Counted from the first letter of the stretch, positions 25,705 through 33,394 are shown. The stretch: DNA of 64,000 nt from Chloroflexota bacterium (GCA_018004935.1 JAGNBF010000008.1:8052-72051); one strand, 5' to 3'. Made by a program: numbers and translations. The notes: generated by a model not told the origin, from the sequence alone.

Positions 25705-25914
25705 ATGGCCCTGCGGTATACCAAGAGGGATGAAAACAGCGAGTATGCGAGTGGGCGTTCCTACCCGCTACTCGCATACTCGCAAACTCATTTTCGTAGG
25801 AGTTCCCCATGAGCCTACAGCACACCAAGAGGGATGAAAATCTGTAGGACGATTTGGTAAATCGTCCACTGGGCGATTTACCAAATCGCCCTACATTTTC
25901 GTAGGAGGTATAAA
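25705..25914 (+). promoter_or_regulatory. Tandem leader: TKRDEN frames, two hairpins and two ribosome sites before a membrane-protein gene
   Basis: In order there is an ATG at 25705 whose frame reads MALRYTKRDEN. A perfect hairpin at about 25738-25786 follows (GCGAGTATGCGAGT with its complement), then a TTTTCGTAGGAG ribosome site. The mini-ORF at 25809-25847 is next, with its stop inside a family A hairpin (25844-25894), and a second TTTTCGTAGGAGG site precedes the ATG at 25915. The first copy uses a different hairpin after the same peptide start. The layout resembles a translation-coupled leader or attenuator, but it is also a mobile repeat, so function is unproven. Confidence 0.5.
25809..25847 (+). 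CDS. Recurrent 12-codon mini-ORF, peptide MSLQHTKRDENL
   Basis: TAGGAG lies six bases before the ATG, and the stop TAG is the first part of the following hairpin arm. Four other short copies share the pattern M-x-L-x-x-TKRDENL (26545, and minus strand 33498, 33717, 60755). Codons for Leu (CTA, CTT), Arg (AGG, CGG) and the last Leu (CTG, TTG) differ between copies without changing the residue. This may reflect selection on the peptide, or simple drift in a repeat. Confidence 0.45.
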   Translation: MSLQHTKRDENL

Positions 25915-26271
25915 ATGCGTATAGACCGTATTAAGGAAGCCGAACTGAAGAAACGGAAAGGCATTACCATCAAGACGATTATTCAACTGCTCTGGTTGAG
26001 TATTTCTTTTGTGATAGCCTATTTTCTGACTGCCTACATTTTTGCCAATACCAGTTTTAACCTGTCATTTATTTACGCCAACTTTTTTATCCCTCCCATC
26101 GTGCCCCAATGGGTTGTTCAAGGTGCTTTTATTTTTTTGATAGTGGTAATCATGCAGTTCATTTTTGCGATTGGCTTCGCCCTGGGTAGCCCTGAAGGGC
26201 GGCGGCGTACCGGCAAACCACGCATTGATTCCCGTGATCCTGATCCTTTTGATGAACATAGACCCTATTAG
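25915..26271 (+). CDS. Small two-helix membrane protein, unknown function
   Basis: The 118-residue protein has a basic N-terminus (1-18), a membrane helix at about 22-46 and a second at about 65-92. A polar tail rich in Arg, Pro and Asp follows (GRRRTGKPRIDSRDPDPF). I do not recognise a family. The ATG is preceded by GTAGGAGG at good spacing, and that site is the end of the repeat-derived leader at 25705-25914. Confidence 0.75.
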   Translation: MRIDRIKEAELKKRKGITIKTIIQLLWLSISFVIAYFLTAYIFANTSFNLSFIYANFFIPPIVPQWVVQGAFIFLIVVIMQFIFAIGFALGSPEGRRRTGKPRIDSRDPDPFDEHRPY

Positions 26272-26284
26272 CTTAGGTCTTACG

Positions 26285-26400
26285 GGGTCGCTTGAGCTGG
26301 TCTCCTGACCGTGCCACCTAACCCTGCCCCCAGAGGCAGAGAACTTTTTCTCGTGTCATTTTTCGCGGGCGGACGCCCGCGAAAAATGACACGAATGAGT
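26285..26400. repeat. Family D palindrome joined to a family B hairpin
   Basis: GAGCTGGTCTCCTGACCGTG is a family D core. Family B follows, with a perfect 20-base-pair stem at 26352-26392 pairing CGTGTCATTTTTCGCGGGCG with its complement. The right flank GGGGGACGGG continues to about 26440. Confidence 0.85.
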
Positions 26401-26532
26401 TTTCCCCCTTCCTGCTAGGATCGCAGGGGGACGGGTCTTTTGTGGTAGCCATGCTATGCCCGTATTATTGCGGAAAAACTCAGAAACCGTGTTCATTCCT
26501 ATCCGTATTTCCAGTATCCGTGGCTATTTTCG

Positions 26533-26648
26533 CAGGAGTTCCCCATGGGCCTTTGGCGCACCAAGCGGGATGAAAATTTGTAGGACGATTTTGTAAATCG
26601 TCCACCGGGCGATTTACAAAATCGCCCTACATTTCTCAGGAGAAAAAC
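26533..26648 (+). promoter_or_regulatory. Leader: mini-ORF MGLWRTKRDENL, hairpin, ribosome site, before the AhpD-like gene
   Basis: CAGGAG (26533-26538) precedes the ATG at 26545 by six bases. The 12-codon frame stops at 26581-26583, inside the left arm of a family A hairpin (26580-26630), and a second CAGGAG at 26637 serves the ATG at 26649. Order and spacing match the leader before 25915. The hairpin arms are GACGATTTTGTAAATCG and the complement, a compensated variant of the 25844 stem. Confidence 0.5.
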
Positions 26649-27236
26649 ATGGCCGATCTCATAATCACCGCTGATGAACGTATTGCCTGGTTAACGATCA
26701 AACCCGAAGAAGAGTTAGACCCCAGTTTTCGCAAACTCTTTGCCAAAGCGCGGGAAACGCTGGGTTTTGTGCCTAATGTATTTGTAGGGTACATGGCGCG
26801 GCCGCAACATTTCAGCCTGTGGTTTAACCATTTCCGCGAATTAACTCTCGGCGATTCCCAACTGAGCCGTGCCGAACGAGAAATGATCGCCGTCGTGGTT
26901 TCTTCTCTTAACCATTGCCTCTACTGCCTCGTCAGTCACGGGGCCGATCTGCGCCTTTCCCTCGAAGACCCAATCCTGGCCGACCGCATCACCCTGGACT
27001 ATCGCCGTGCTGGCCTGGATGCACGCACCCGTGCCATGCTCGACTACGCCGCGAAAATCACTACCAACCCGGTCGAATGTGATGAAAGCGATATCCAACA
27101 CTTGCGTGGGTTTGGCTTTAACGATGAAGCCATCTTTGACATCGCCGAAATTGCCGCCATGTATAACTTTACCAATCGGCTGGCGTCAGCGACCGGAATG
27201 CTCCCTAACCGGGAGTATCACAACCTGGGACGTTAA
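26649..27236 (+). CDS. AhpD-like peroxidase-related protein (CMD family)
   Basis: The 195-residue protein belongs to the carboxymuconolactone decarboxylase/AhpD superfamily. The redox motif is C90-LY-C93-LVS-H97 in NHCLYCLVSHG, on the helix after ERE(M)IAVVVSS. The shape fits the uncharacterised peroxidase-related group, whose members likely use the Cys pair for peroxide or thiol chemistry. No AhpC partner is nearby. The gene has the TKRDENL leader just upstream, like the membrane protein gene before it. Confidence 0.9.
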   Translation: MADLIITADERIAWLTIKPEEELDPSFRKLFAKARETLGFVPNVFVGYMARPQHFSLWFNHFRELTLGDSQLSRAEREMIAVVVSSLNHCLYCLVSHGADLRLSLEDPILADRITLDYRRAGLDARTRAMLDYAAKITTNPVECDESDIQHLRGFGFNDEAIFDIAEIAAMYNFTNRLASATGMLPNREYHNLGR

Positions 27237-27329
27237 ACCTTCCCCGGGCTTCATAATTTCGTAAACAACCAACACATCTGGTAGGCCAGTTTTTGATTTG
27301 CCCATAGTATCTTCTCAGATAGGGTAAAC

Positions 27330-27425
27330 CCCGGCTGAAGACGAAACCGCGCCGGAAAGCGCTCTCCACCCCCGGGAGCGAGGCTAGGGGTGTGTGGCCG
27401 GTCTCCCGACCGTGCCACCCGTTGT
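27330..27425. repeat. Degenerate family B unit with a family D core
   Basis: The unit reads GGCTGAAGACGAAACCGCGCC with GGGAGCGAGGCTAGGGGTG after it; one hairpin arm is missing. A GGTCTCCCGACC family D core lies at about 27398-27413. Confidence 0.55.
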
Positions 27426-27465
27426 TATCCGATAAATCTTACCTGTCAGATTACCCTCTTCCCTT

Positions 27466-27548
27466 GAGTATACCCATAAATCGTGGGGCACAGACCTGAC
27501 AGGTTTCTAAAACCTGTCAGGTCTCCCACAAAACGTGGATATACTCTC
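27466..27548. repeat. Family C long palindromic element, inverted copy
   Basis: This is nearly the exact reverse complement of 15927-16008, including both outer phrases (TATACCCATAAATCGTGGGG and CCCACAAAACGTGGATATAC). The central loop differs slightly. Confidence 0.85.
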
Positions 27549-27643
27549 TTCCCTTGTACCTCATTTGTAACTTCTGCCTACTATCATATCCTTACCCCAT
27601 CATTTACCATTTACTGTTCACCTTTCTGCACCTGGAAAATATC

Positions 27644-28408
27644 ATGCGTCTACAAAATAAAGTTTGTCTCATCACAGGTGGAGCCGCCGGGATTGGCCGG
27701 GCCACCGCCGAAAAATTTGCCCAGGAAGGGGCGATTGTGGCGATTGCCGATGTGAATGAGGATCGCGGCCGCGAACTCCTCTCCGCCCTCGGTCCCCAAC
27801 ACCTCTTCCACAAAGTCAACGTCGCCGACTCCGCCGAAGTGCGGGCCTGGGTCGAAGATGTCGTCGCTCAAAAAGGGCGGGTAGATGTCCTCGTCAACAA
27901 CGCCGGTATCCTGCGCGATGGCCAGCTCGTCAAAATGAAAGACGGCGTCGTCGTCAAACAGATGTCCGAAGCCGATTTTGATCTGGTTATCAGCGTCAAC
28001 CTCAAAGGGGTGTTTAATTGCACCCAGGCCGTCACCCCCCACATGATCAACCAGGGCGGTGGCGTCATCCTCAACGCCTCATCCATCGTCGGGCTGGATG
28101 GCAACTTCGGCCAGACCAACTACGTCGCTACCAAATCCGCCGTCGTCGGTATGACCAAGGTGTGGGCGCGGGAGCTAGGCAAATACAACATTCGCGTCAA
28201 CGCCATCGCCCCCGGCTTCATCGCCACGGAAATGGTCACGGCCATGCCCGAAAAAGTATTGGCCGGGATGCGCGAACACACACCTCTGGGCCGGTTGGGA
28301 GCACCCTCCGACATCGCCAACGCCTATGCCTTCCTCGCCTCCGACGAAGCCGCCTACATCTCCGGGGAAACGCTGAGAGTAGATGGCGGCATTGTCATTG
28401 GCACGTAA
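27644..28408 (+). CDS. SDR, 3-oxoacyl-ACP reductase (FabG)-like
   Basis: The 254-residue protein has TGGAAGIG at 11-18, NNAGI near 86-90, a Ser in NASSIVG, and YVATK at 160-164. The C-terminal AYAFLASDEAAYISGETLRVDGG is typical of FabG-like reductases. It should reduce a 3-keto group with NADPH. The start at 27644 gives the conserved MRLQNKVCLITGG N-terminus; upstream residues in frame look noncoding. It starts the cluster with the KAS III-like and acyl-CoA ligase genes, suggesting a dedicated acyl-chain pathway. This gene and the next two appear richer in GC than the kinase and receiver genes upstream. Confidence 0.92.
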   Translation: MRLQNKVCLITGGAAGIGRATAEKFAQEGAIVAIADVNEDRGRELLSALGPQHLFHKVNVADSAEVRAWVEDVVAQKGRVDVLVNNAGILRDGQLVKMKDGVVVKQMSEADFDLVISVNLKGVFNCTQAVTPHMINQGGGVILNASSIVGLDGNFGQTNYVATKSAVVGMTKVWARELGKYNIRVNAIAPGFIATEMVTAMPEKVLAGMREHTPLGRLGAPSDIANAYAFLASDEAAYISGETLRVDGGIVIGT

Positions 28409-28411
28409 AAG

Positions 28412-28590
28412 ATGAGTATATTGGTATATTGGTATATTGGTATATTGGTATATTAGTGAAATACGTCAATAAACTAATATACTAATAAACTAATATATTA
28501 ATAAACCAATACACCAATACACCAATACACCAATACACCAATACACCAATACACCAATACACCAATACACCAATACACCAATACACTAAC
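28412..28590. repeat. 8-bp microsatellite in two facing blocks
   Basis: The left block repeats TATTGGTA (about 28419-28457). The right block repeats CAATACAC about eleven times (about 28506-28587), and the two are roughly complementary. AT-rich copies of the same theme (ACTAATATACT) lie between. It fills the space between the SDR and the KAS III-like gene. Copy number may vary by slippage and alter spacing or RNA folding. Confidence 0.92.
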
Positions 28591-28605
28591 AACCAACAAC
28601 TCCCT

Positions 28606-29604
28606 ATGCCCCCACACCCTCAAATCCTCGCCACCGGCCGTTATGTGCCGGAAAAAATGTTGCCGAATAGCTATTTCGACGAAATTCTCAACCGGCCTGT
28701 TTCGGACTGGCTGGTAGAAAACGTCGGCATCCGGGAGCGGCATGTCATGGCCCCGGAGCAAACCACCAGTGACCTGGGCTACCAGGCCAGCGTCCAGGCG
28801 CTGGCACGAGCCGGTCTACAACCCACCGACCTGGATTTGATCATCTTTGCCACCGATACGCCCGATTACCTCAGCCCGGCAACGGCGACGGTGTTGCAGT
28901 ACAAATTGGGAGCGACGCGGGCGGGGACGTTCGACGTGAACTGCGCCTGCGCCGCCTGGGTCACAGCCCTCGATCTGGGGGCACGGCAAATCTTGACCGA
29001 CGACGACATCCGTTATGTCCTGGTTGTGGGCGCGTATGGTATGAGCCGCTACGTGGATTACAGCGATCATCGCACCTGCACCCTCTTTGCCGATGGGGCC
29101 GGGGCGGTTATCCTGGGCGCGGGCGACCAGCCGGGCTTTTTGGCCGGGAAAACGGTCGCCAGCGGCGAATATTATGACGCTCTGGGCATCTACACCGGCG
29201 GCGTGGCCTGCCCCACCACCCCGGCGGCGATCAATAATGGCATTCCCCGGGTGCAATTTGTCAAAAAATTCCCTGCCACCTTCAACGCCGAACAATGGCC
29301 CGCCCTGATCAACAAGGTGGTCGCCAAAGCCAACCTGACGTTGGACGAGGTGGATTGGTATTATTTCACCCAACTGAATGTCAACACCATTAAGCAGGTG
29401 ATGGAAATTTTGGGCCAGCCGCTGAGCAAAACCCATTGGATTATGGACAAATGGGGGTACACCGGCTCGGCCTGCATCCCCATGGCCCTGGACGATGCGC
29501 TAGAACAACCCTCGCGGCCGCGGCCCGGCGACACGGTTCTCTTCTGTGCCAGCGGCGGGGGCATTTCGTTGGCCTGCAATGTGTGGCGATGGACGGCGGA
29601 ATAG
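28606..29604 (+). CDS. KAS III-like (FabH-like) condensing enzyme with altered active site
   Basis: The 332-residue protein has the FabH fold order. The catalytic Cys is C115 in FDVNCACAAW. The position of the usual His (HQAN) holds T255 in FTQLN, and the position of the usual Asn (GNTS) holds Y285 in WGYTGSA. The C-terminal GGGISLACNVWRW matches the normal end. Loss of His and Asn suggests no malonyl decarboxylation, so the enzyme may do acyl transfer, another condensation or thioester hydrolysis. It sits between a FabG-like reductase and an acyl-CoA ligase. The alignment was made by eye. Confidence 0.88.
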   Translation: MPPHPQILATGRYVPEKMLPNSYFDEILNRPVSDWLVENVGIRERHVMAPEQTTSDLGYQASVQALARAGLQPTDLDLIIFATDTPDYLSPATATVLQYKLGATRAGTFDVNCACAAWVTALDLGARQILTDDDIRYVLVVGAYGMSRYVDYSDHRTCTLFADGAGAVILGAGDQPGFLAGKTVASGEYYDALGIYTGGVACPTTPAAINNGIPRVQFVKKFPATFNAEQWPALINKVVAKANLTLDEVDWYYFTQLNVNTIKQVMEILGQPLSKTHWIMDKWGYTGSACIPMALDDALEQPSRPRPGDTVLFCASGGGISLACNVWRWTAE

Positions 29605-29635
29605 CATTTCAGCATCGCTAGCCGCTGGCTGTTAG

Positions 29636-29668
29636 CTGACTAGCTGACTAGCTGACTAGCTGACTAGC
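29636..29668. repeat. 8-bp tandem repeat GCTGACTA, four copies
   Basis: GCTGACTA is repeated about four times directly before the acyl-CoA ligase gene. It is a second 8-bp array within about 1.2 kb. Confidence 0.9.
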
Positions 29669-29682
29669 TAAGCGAAGCAATT

Positions 29683-31317
29683 ATGTACATCGGCGATTAT
29701 CTGGGACGACGGGCGATTTATTCGCCGGATAAAGTGGCGATTGTGGATGCAGGCAAGGCTCCGGCCTGGCGGCTGAGTTATGCCCAATTGAACGAACGAG
29801 CCAATAAACTGGCGCACTGGCTGAGGCACGCGGCCGCGATCCAGCCCGGTGATCGGGTCGCCATTCTGGCCCGTGATGGGGTGGAACATCTGGATTGTTT
29901 CTTCGCCTGTGGCAAACTGGGGGCCATCCACACCGCTCTGAATTGGCGGCTCCACTGGCAAGAGCTGGCGGGCATTCTCGCCACCACCACCCCTCGTGTC
30001 CTCATCTACTCCGACGACTTCCGCAAGGCAGTCGAACAAATCAGAACGCACGGGCTGTGGCCGGTGTCCTCACCGAGCCACGACGAGCACGGTCAGGCTC
30101 GCACTGAGCGAAGCCGAAGTGAGACCGGCTCGATCAATCCCCTGCCTGGCGCGGCCGCGTTGACCCACTTTCTCCACCTCGATGGCCCTGGCGTCCCTGG
30201 TTCGCTCCCCTTTGAGGCCACCCTGCAAGCCTCAGCCAACACCCCCATTGTCAACGAGCAGGTACAGGCCGAAGATGTCGTCGCCCTGATTTTTACCGGT
30301 GGCACGACGGGTTTGCCTAAAGGGGCGCAGGTTACCCACCGCATGATCGCCTGGAACAGCCTCAACACCATCATCCACGACCTGCACCACGACGACACCT
30401 ACCTGAACGTCTTTCCCCTTTTCCACACCGGCGGTCTCTTCGTCTACACCCTACCCAACGTCATTCTGGGCGGCACGACGATTCTGGTGCGCCAGTTTGA
30501 TCCCGTCCAGGTGCTCAACCTGATCGAGCAGGAGCAGGTGACGGTGTTTGCCGGTGTACCCACGATGTACCAGACGTTGACGACTGCATCCAACTGGCCC
30601 ACCGCCAACCTCAGTTCGCTCCGTTTCTGCACCAGCGGTGGCGCACCGTTGCCCGTGCCTCTGGTAGAGCAATACACCCACGAGAAAAATATCCGTTTCA
30701 AACAAGGGTTTGGCATGACCGAATTTGGCCCTGGCATCTTTGCCCTGGCCCCCGAAGACGCCATCCGCAAGGCGGGGAGCATTGGTCGGCCCAACTTTTA
30801 TGTGGACGCCCGCATTGTGGATGCTGACAACCAGCCCCTCGGCCCGGATCAGGTGGGGGAATTGGTGCTGAAAGGGCCGAGTCTGTCATCTGGCTATTTC
30901 AACAACCCGTCTGCCAGTGCTGAAGCGATAGACGCTGAAGGTTGGTTCCACACCGGCGACCTGGCCCGTCATGATGAGGGGTGGTATTTCACCATTGTGG
31001 ATCGCAAAAAGGATATGTTTATCTCCGGGGGGGAGAATGTGTATCCGGCGGAGATTGAGGCGGTATTGTACCAGCACCCGGCGGTGCAGATGTGTGCCGT
31101 TATTGGCCTGCCGGATGTGAAGTGGGGCGAGGTGGGGCTGGCGTGTGTGGTGCTGAAGAAGAACGCGGCCGCGACCCCCGACGAACTCCTCTCTCACCTA
31201 CAAACCCGGCTGGCCCGCTACAAAGTCCCGCGTCAGGTGGTCATCCTGGAGAGCCTGCCCATCTCTGCCGCGGGCAAAATCCTCAAACGAGAACTGCGGG
31301 ATCAGTTTACCGATTGA
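29683..31317 (+). CDS. Acyl-CoA synthetase/AMP-dependent ligase
   Basis: The 544-residue protein carries the adenylate-forming motifs in order: FTGGTTGLPKG near 205, QGFGMTE near 344, GWFHTGDLA near 424, DRKKDMFISGGENVYPAEIE near 443, and the C-terminal Lys in AAGKILKREL. It should activate a carboxylic acid to the acyl-AMP and then the CoA ester. It is downstream of FabG-like and KAS III-like genes and likely in their pathway. Residues about 128-150 are not conserved-looking and come from a repeat at 30064-30130. That insert is in frame and sits in a surface-like region before the A3 motif. Confidence 0.93.
   Translation: MYIGDYLGRRAIYSPDKVAIVDAGKAPAWRLSYAQLNERANKLAHWLRHAAAIQPGDRVAILARDGVEHLDCFFACGKLGAIHTALNWRLHWQELAGILATTTPRVLIYSDDFRKAVEQIRTHGLWPVSSPSHDEHGQARTERSRSETGSINPLPGAAALTHFLHLDGPGVPGSLPFEATLQASANTPIVNEQVQAEDVVALIFTGGTTGLPKGAQVTHRMIAWNSLNTIIHDLHHDDTYLNVFPLFHTGGLFVYTLPNVILGGTTILVRQFDPVQVLNLIEQEQVTVFAGVPTMYQTLTTASNWPTANLSSLRFCTSGGAPLPVPLVEQYTHEKNIRFKQGFGMTEFGPGIFALAPEDAIRKAGSIGRPNFYVDARIVDADNQPLGPDQVGELVLKGPSLSSGYFNNPSASAEAIDAEGWFHTGDLARHDEGWYFTIVDRKKDMFISGGENVYPAEIEAVLYQHPAVQMCAVIGLPDVKWGEVGLACVVLKKNAAATPDELLSHLQTRLARYKVPRQVVILESLPISAAGKILKRELRDQFTD
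30064..30130 (+). repeat. Repeat element carried in frame inside the acyl-CoA ligase
   Basis: The stretch includes CACTGAGCGAAGCCGAAGTG and GGTCAGGCTCG next to a matching GAGACCGG, the same style as the intergenic CTGAGC-type repeats. It encodes the Ser/Arg/Glu-rich segment near residues 128-150. Reading stays open through it. This is a case of repeat DNA becoming coding sequence. Confidence 0.65.
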
Positions 31318-31370
31318 TGGTAGCAATTCTCAATTTAGCCTGAACGTCTAAATATCCCTATGAATTAGCG

Positions 31371-31527
31371 TAAGCGTTCAGTCATAACTATTCATCCGCC
31401 AGACCCGCCCGGTCGTAAACGACCGGGCTATGGTTACAAAGGGCGCTGGCCTGGGCTTTTAGCCCGCAAAGCTCCGTAGGTTTAGCCGGGCGGTTTGACC
31501 GCCGGACGGGGTAACTGAACGCTTACG
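31371..31527. repeat. Family E repeat, full form with inner hairpins
   Basis: Ends GTAAGCGTTCAGT and ACTGAACGCTTACG are perfect inverted repeats about 157 bp apart. Inside are CGGTCGTAAACGACCGGG and CGGGCGGTTTGACCGCC hairpins. The right end supplies the stop codon of the tyrA-like gene (TAA, minus strand, 31523-31525). Confidence 0.85.
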
Positions 31528-32395
31528 AATTAGCATCTCGTTGTTGTTCATAAAAGAGCCGCTCGGTCTGACGAGATTCCAACCAGTGCCGTAACGCGGC
31601 CGCATCCCCCTGGGCCAATAATGCCCGTACTTTGTGCCACCCTGCCAATGCCTCATCTAATTGGGCTAACACAGCCTGCTGGTTGGTGAGCAAAATATCC
31701 AACATCATCGCCGGGTCAGAAGCGGCCAGGCGGGTGGTGTCGCGCAAACCGGCCGCACTGACAGGATAGACGGCGGTGTGGGTTGCGGCCGCGGCCGCGA
31801 CTGTCCCCATCAGGTTGGCGGCAACCAGATAGGGCAAATGACTGGTGACGGCCACAATTGCATCATGTTCATCTGGGGTCAGAATGACTGGTTGAGCTTC
31901 TAACCAGGTGATGATCTGGTTGGCGATGGCGTGCAGTGTGGGGGTACTGTTACGGGTGGGGCATAGGACAAACGTGCGGCCGCGGTATAGGTCAGCCGTA
32001 GCGGCCGCGAAGCCGGTAGCCGTTTTGCCACACATGGGGTGGCCGCCAATAGCGGCAAAAGCGGAGGGGAGTTGCTCTAGAGCGGAGCAAATGGCCTGTT
32101 TGGTGCTCCCTAAATCGAGGACGTAACAACCTTGCGGCCGCGCCTGGGGTAATTGGGCCAGTAAGGACAAAATAACCCGCACCGGTGTCGCCAGAATTAT
32201 CAGGTCGGCGGACTCAACGCCAACGGCAAAGTCGGGGGTGATCACATCGGCCAGGGGGGTGGCCGCGGATAGGTGGGCCGGATTACTGTCTACCAGGGTG
32301 AGGTGGTTAAGGTGCGGCCGCAGGGCCAAAGCCAATGAACCACCCATGAGGCCACAGCCGATGATGGTAACATGGGAAGGGAAGGGAGATGTCAT
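31523..32395 (-). CDS. tyrA: Prephenate dehydrogenase family protein
   Basis: With the start at 32395 the protein has 290 residues. The NAD motif GCGLMGGSLALAL is at about 10-22, a DLIILATPV strand follows, and GGHPMCGKTATGFAAA contains the prephenate-binding His region. Then DEHDAIVAVTSHLPYLVA and SAAGLRDTTRLAASDP are typical of TyrA. It should oxidise prephenate (or arogenate) in tyrosine synthesis. A frame extends to 32461 with no clear ribosome site. No other aromatic gene is adjacent. Its stop codon lies in the end of a family E repeat, so the last residues may have been altered by the insertion. It is unusually rich in GCGGCCGC (seven copies). Confidence 0.9.
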   Translation of the reverse strand: MTSPFPSHVTIIGCGLMGGSLALALRPHLNHLTLVDSNPAHLSAATPLADVITPDFAVGVESADLIILATPVRVILSLLAQLPQARPQGCYVLDLGSTKQAICSALEQLPSAFAAIGGHPMCGKTATGFAAATADLYRGRTFVLCPTRNSTPTLHAIANQIITWLEAQPVILTPDEHDAIVAVTSHLPYLVAANLMGTVAAAAATHTAVYPVSAAGLRDTTRLAASDPAMMLDILLTNQQAVLAQLDEALAGWHKVRALLAQGDAAALRHWLESRQTERLFYEQQRDANS

Positions 32396-32494
32396 GGCTG
32401 AATGGGTTGTGAGCAGTGAAAATATGGGTGATTGCGGTGTTATGACGGTGATAAGCGGCATGGTTCAGGTTTTTGCCGACTTAATGTTTGCCCG

Positions 32495-33394
32495 TCAGGC
32501 GTGGATTTTTTGGCGAGCGGCCATAAACTGTTCTCTGGTAAGGTCTAATCCACGGGCAATACGGCGGATTTGTTCACTTTCTTCATGGAATAGACCTCGG
32601 TCAGCGTTGGCGATGGCGAAGAGGGCATCCAGAAAGGTTGTGCGCTCACTTTCGTTGGTAACGGCGTTGAAACCAGCAATCAGTTCGTAATAATCTAGCC
32701 CTTCCTGGATTTCGCTGAGGGCGACTTCCGTGACAAAGGTCGCGGCCGCGTGGTCTACTTGCCAGTTTTGTTGCAAGACGTTTACCATTGCCGTTTGCTC
32801 TTCTGGAGCAATATGCTGGTCTACATGGGCCACTCGGGCTAACAAACCTCCGGCCAGACTGAGTTTACGCAGATTGGCCTCACTTAGATTTAACTCTTTT
32901 TGTGCCAGTCGTTCGCATACCCGGTAATAGACGCGGTTATGGACAAATTCGTCAAATTGGGCCTCACGATTGGGTATAGTTGCGGCCGCGGTCTGCCGCT
33001 GGTGTATGGCCTGTTGCACCAACCGCCCTAGCCGACCTAAAACGGTTACATCGGCCTGATCAATCGCCTGGAGCATTTCGGTGATGGCTGTTGCTTCTGT
33101 GGGAGTGACAGTGCCATCGGCTTTGATGACATCTTGTAAGGCTTCATGGATTTGCTGTTTATCGTCTTCGCGAACCAGTCGGCTGGCTAAGTCCTGAACC
33201 AGTCGGCCTCTTTCTGCCTCACCTACGGGCGAACCCAGGTACATTTCTAGCCTGGCCCATTCATGGGCGCTGATTTGTAAGGGTGAGAGCCACTGTTTCA
33301 GACTTTCATATTCAGTTTTGCTGATAGAACCGTCTATCCACGCGGCCGCGATCATTACTTTTGCTAATGCTAATACCAGTTCTTTGTCTGTCAT
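32495..33394 (-). CDS. TerB-like protein with two TerB domains
   Basis: The 299-residue protein looks like two copies of the helical TerB/tellurite-resistance fold, about 1-120 and 170-299. Each has the acidic metal-site style: AWIDGSISKTEYE and KADGTVTPTEA in the first, and AHVDQHIAPEEQTA and ANADRGLFHEESEQ in the second. TerB-like domains occur in stress and membrane-associated complexes, and the exact role here is unknown. The start is preceded by CAGGAGAGG, which ends a doubled repeat leader. No other ter gene is present. Confidence 0.85.
   Translation of the reverse strand: MTDKELVLALAKVMIAAAWIDGSISKTEYESLKQWLSPLQISAHEWARLEMYLGSPVGEAERGRLVQDLASRLVREDDKQQIHEALQDVIKADGTVTPTEATAITEMLQAIDQADVTVLGRLGRLVQQAIHQRQTAAATIPNREAQFDEFVHNRVYYRVCERLAQKELNLSEANLRKLSLAGGLLARVAHVDQHIAPEEQTAMVNVLQQNWQVDHAAATFVTEVALSEIQEGLDYYELIAGFNAVTNESERTTFLDALFAIANADRGLFHEESEQIRRIARGLDLTREQFMAARQKIHA

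Noticed and set aside
28018-28485. Arg/His-rich frame of 155 codons
   Set aside because: It is an out-of-frame shadow of the FabG-like gene running into the microsatellite.
28501-28590. CRISPR-like array of short repeats
   Set aside because: The unit is 8 bp with no spacers; it is a microsatellite.
27644-31317. Complete olefin (OleABCD) cluster
   Set aside because: There is no alpha/beta hydrolase, and the condensing enzyme lacks the typical His and Asn.
32495-33394. Tellurite-resistance operon
   Set aside because: Only a TerB-like protein is present; no terZ, terD or terC genes are nearby.
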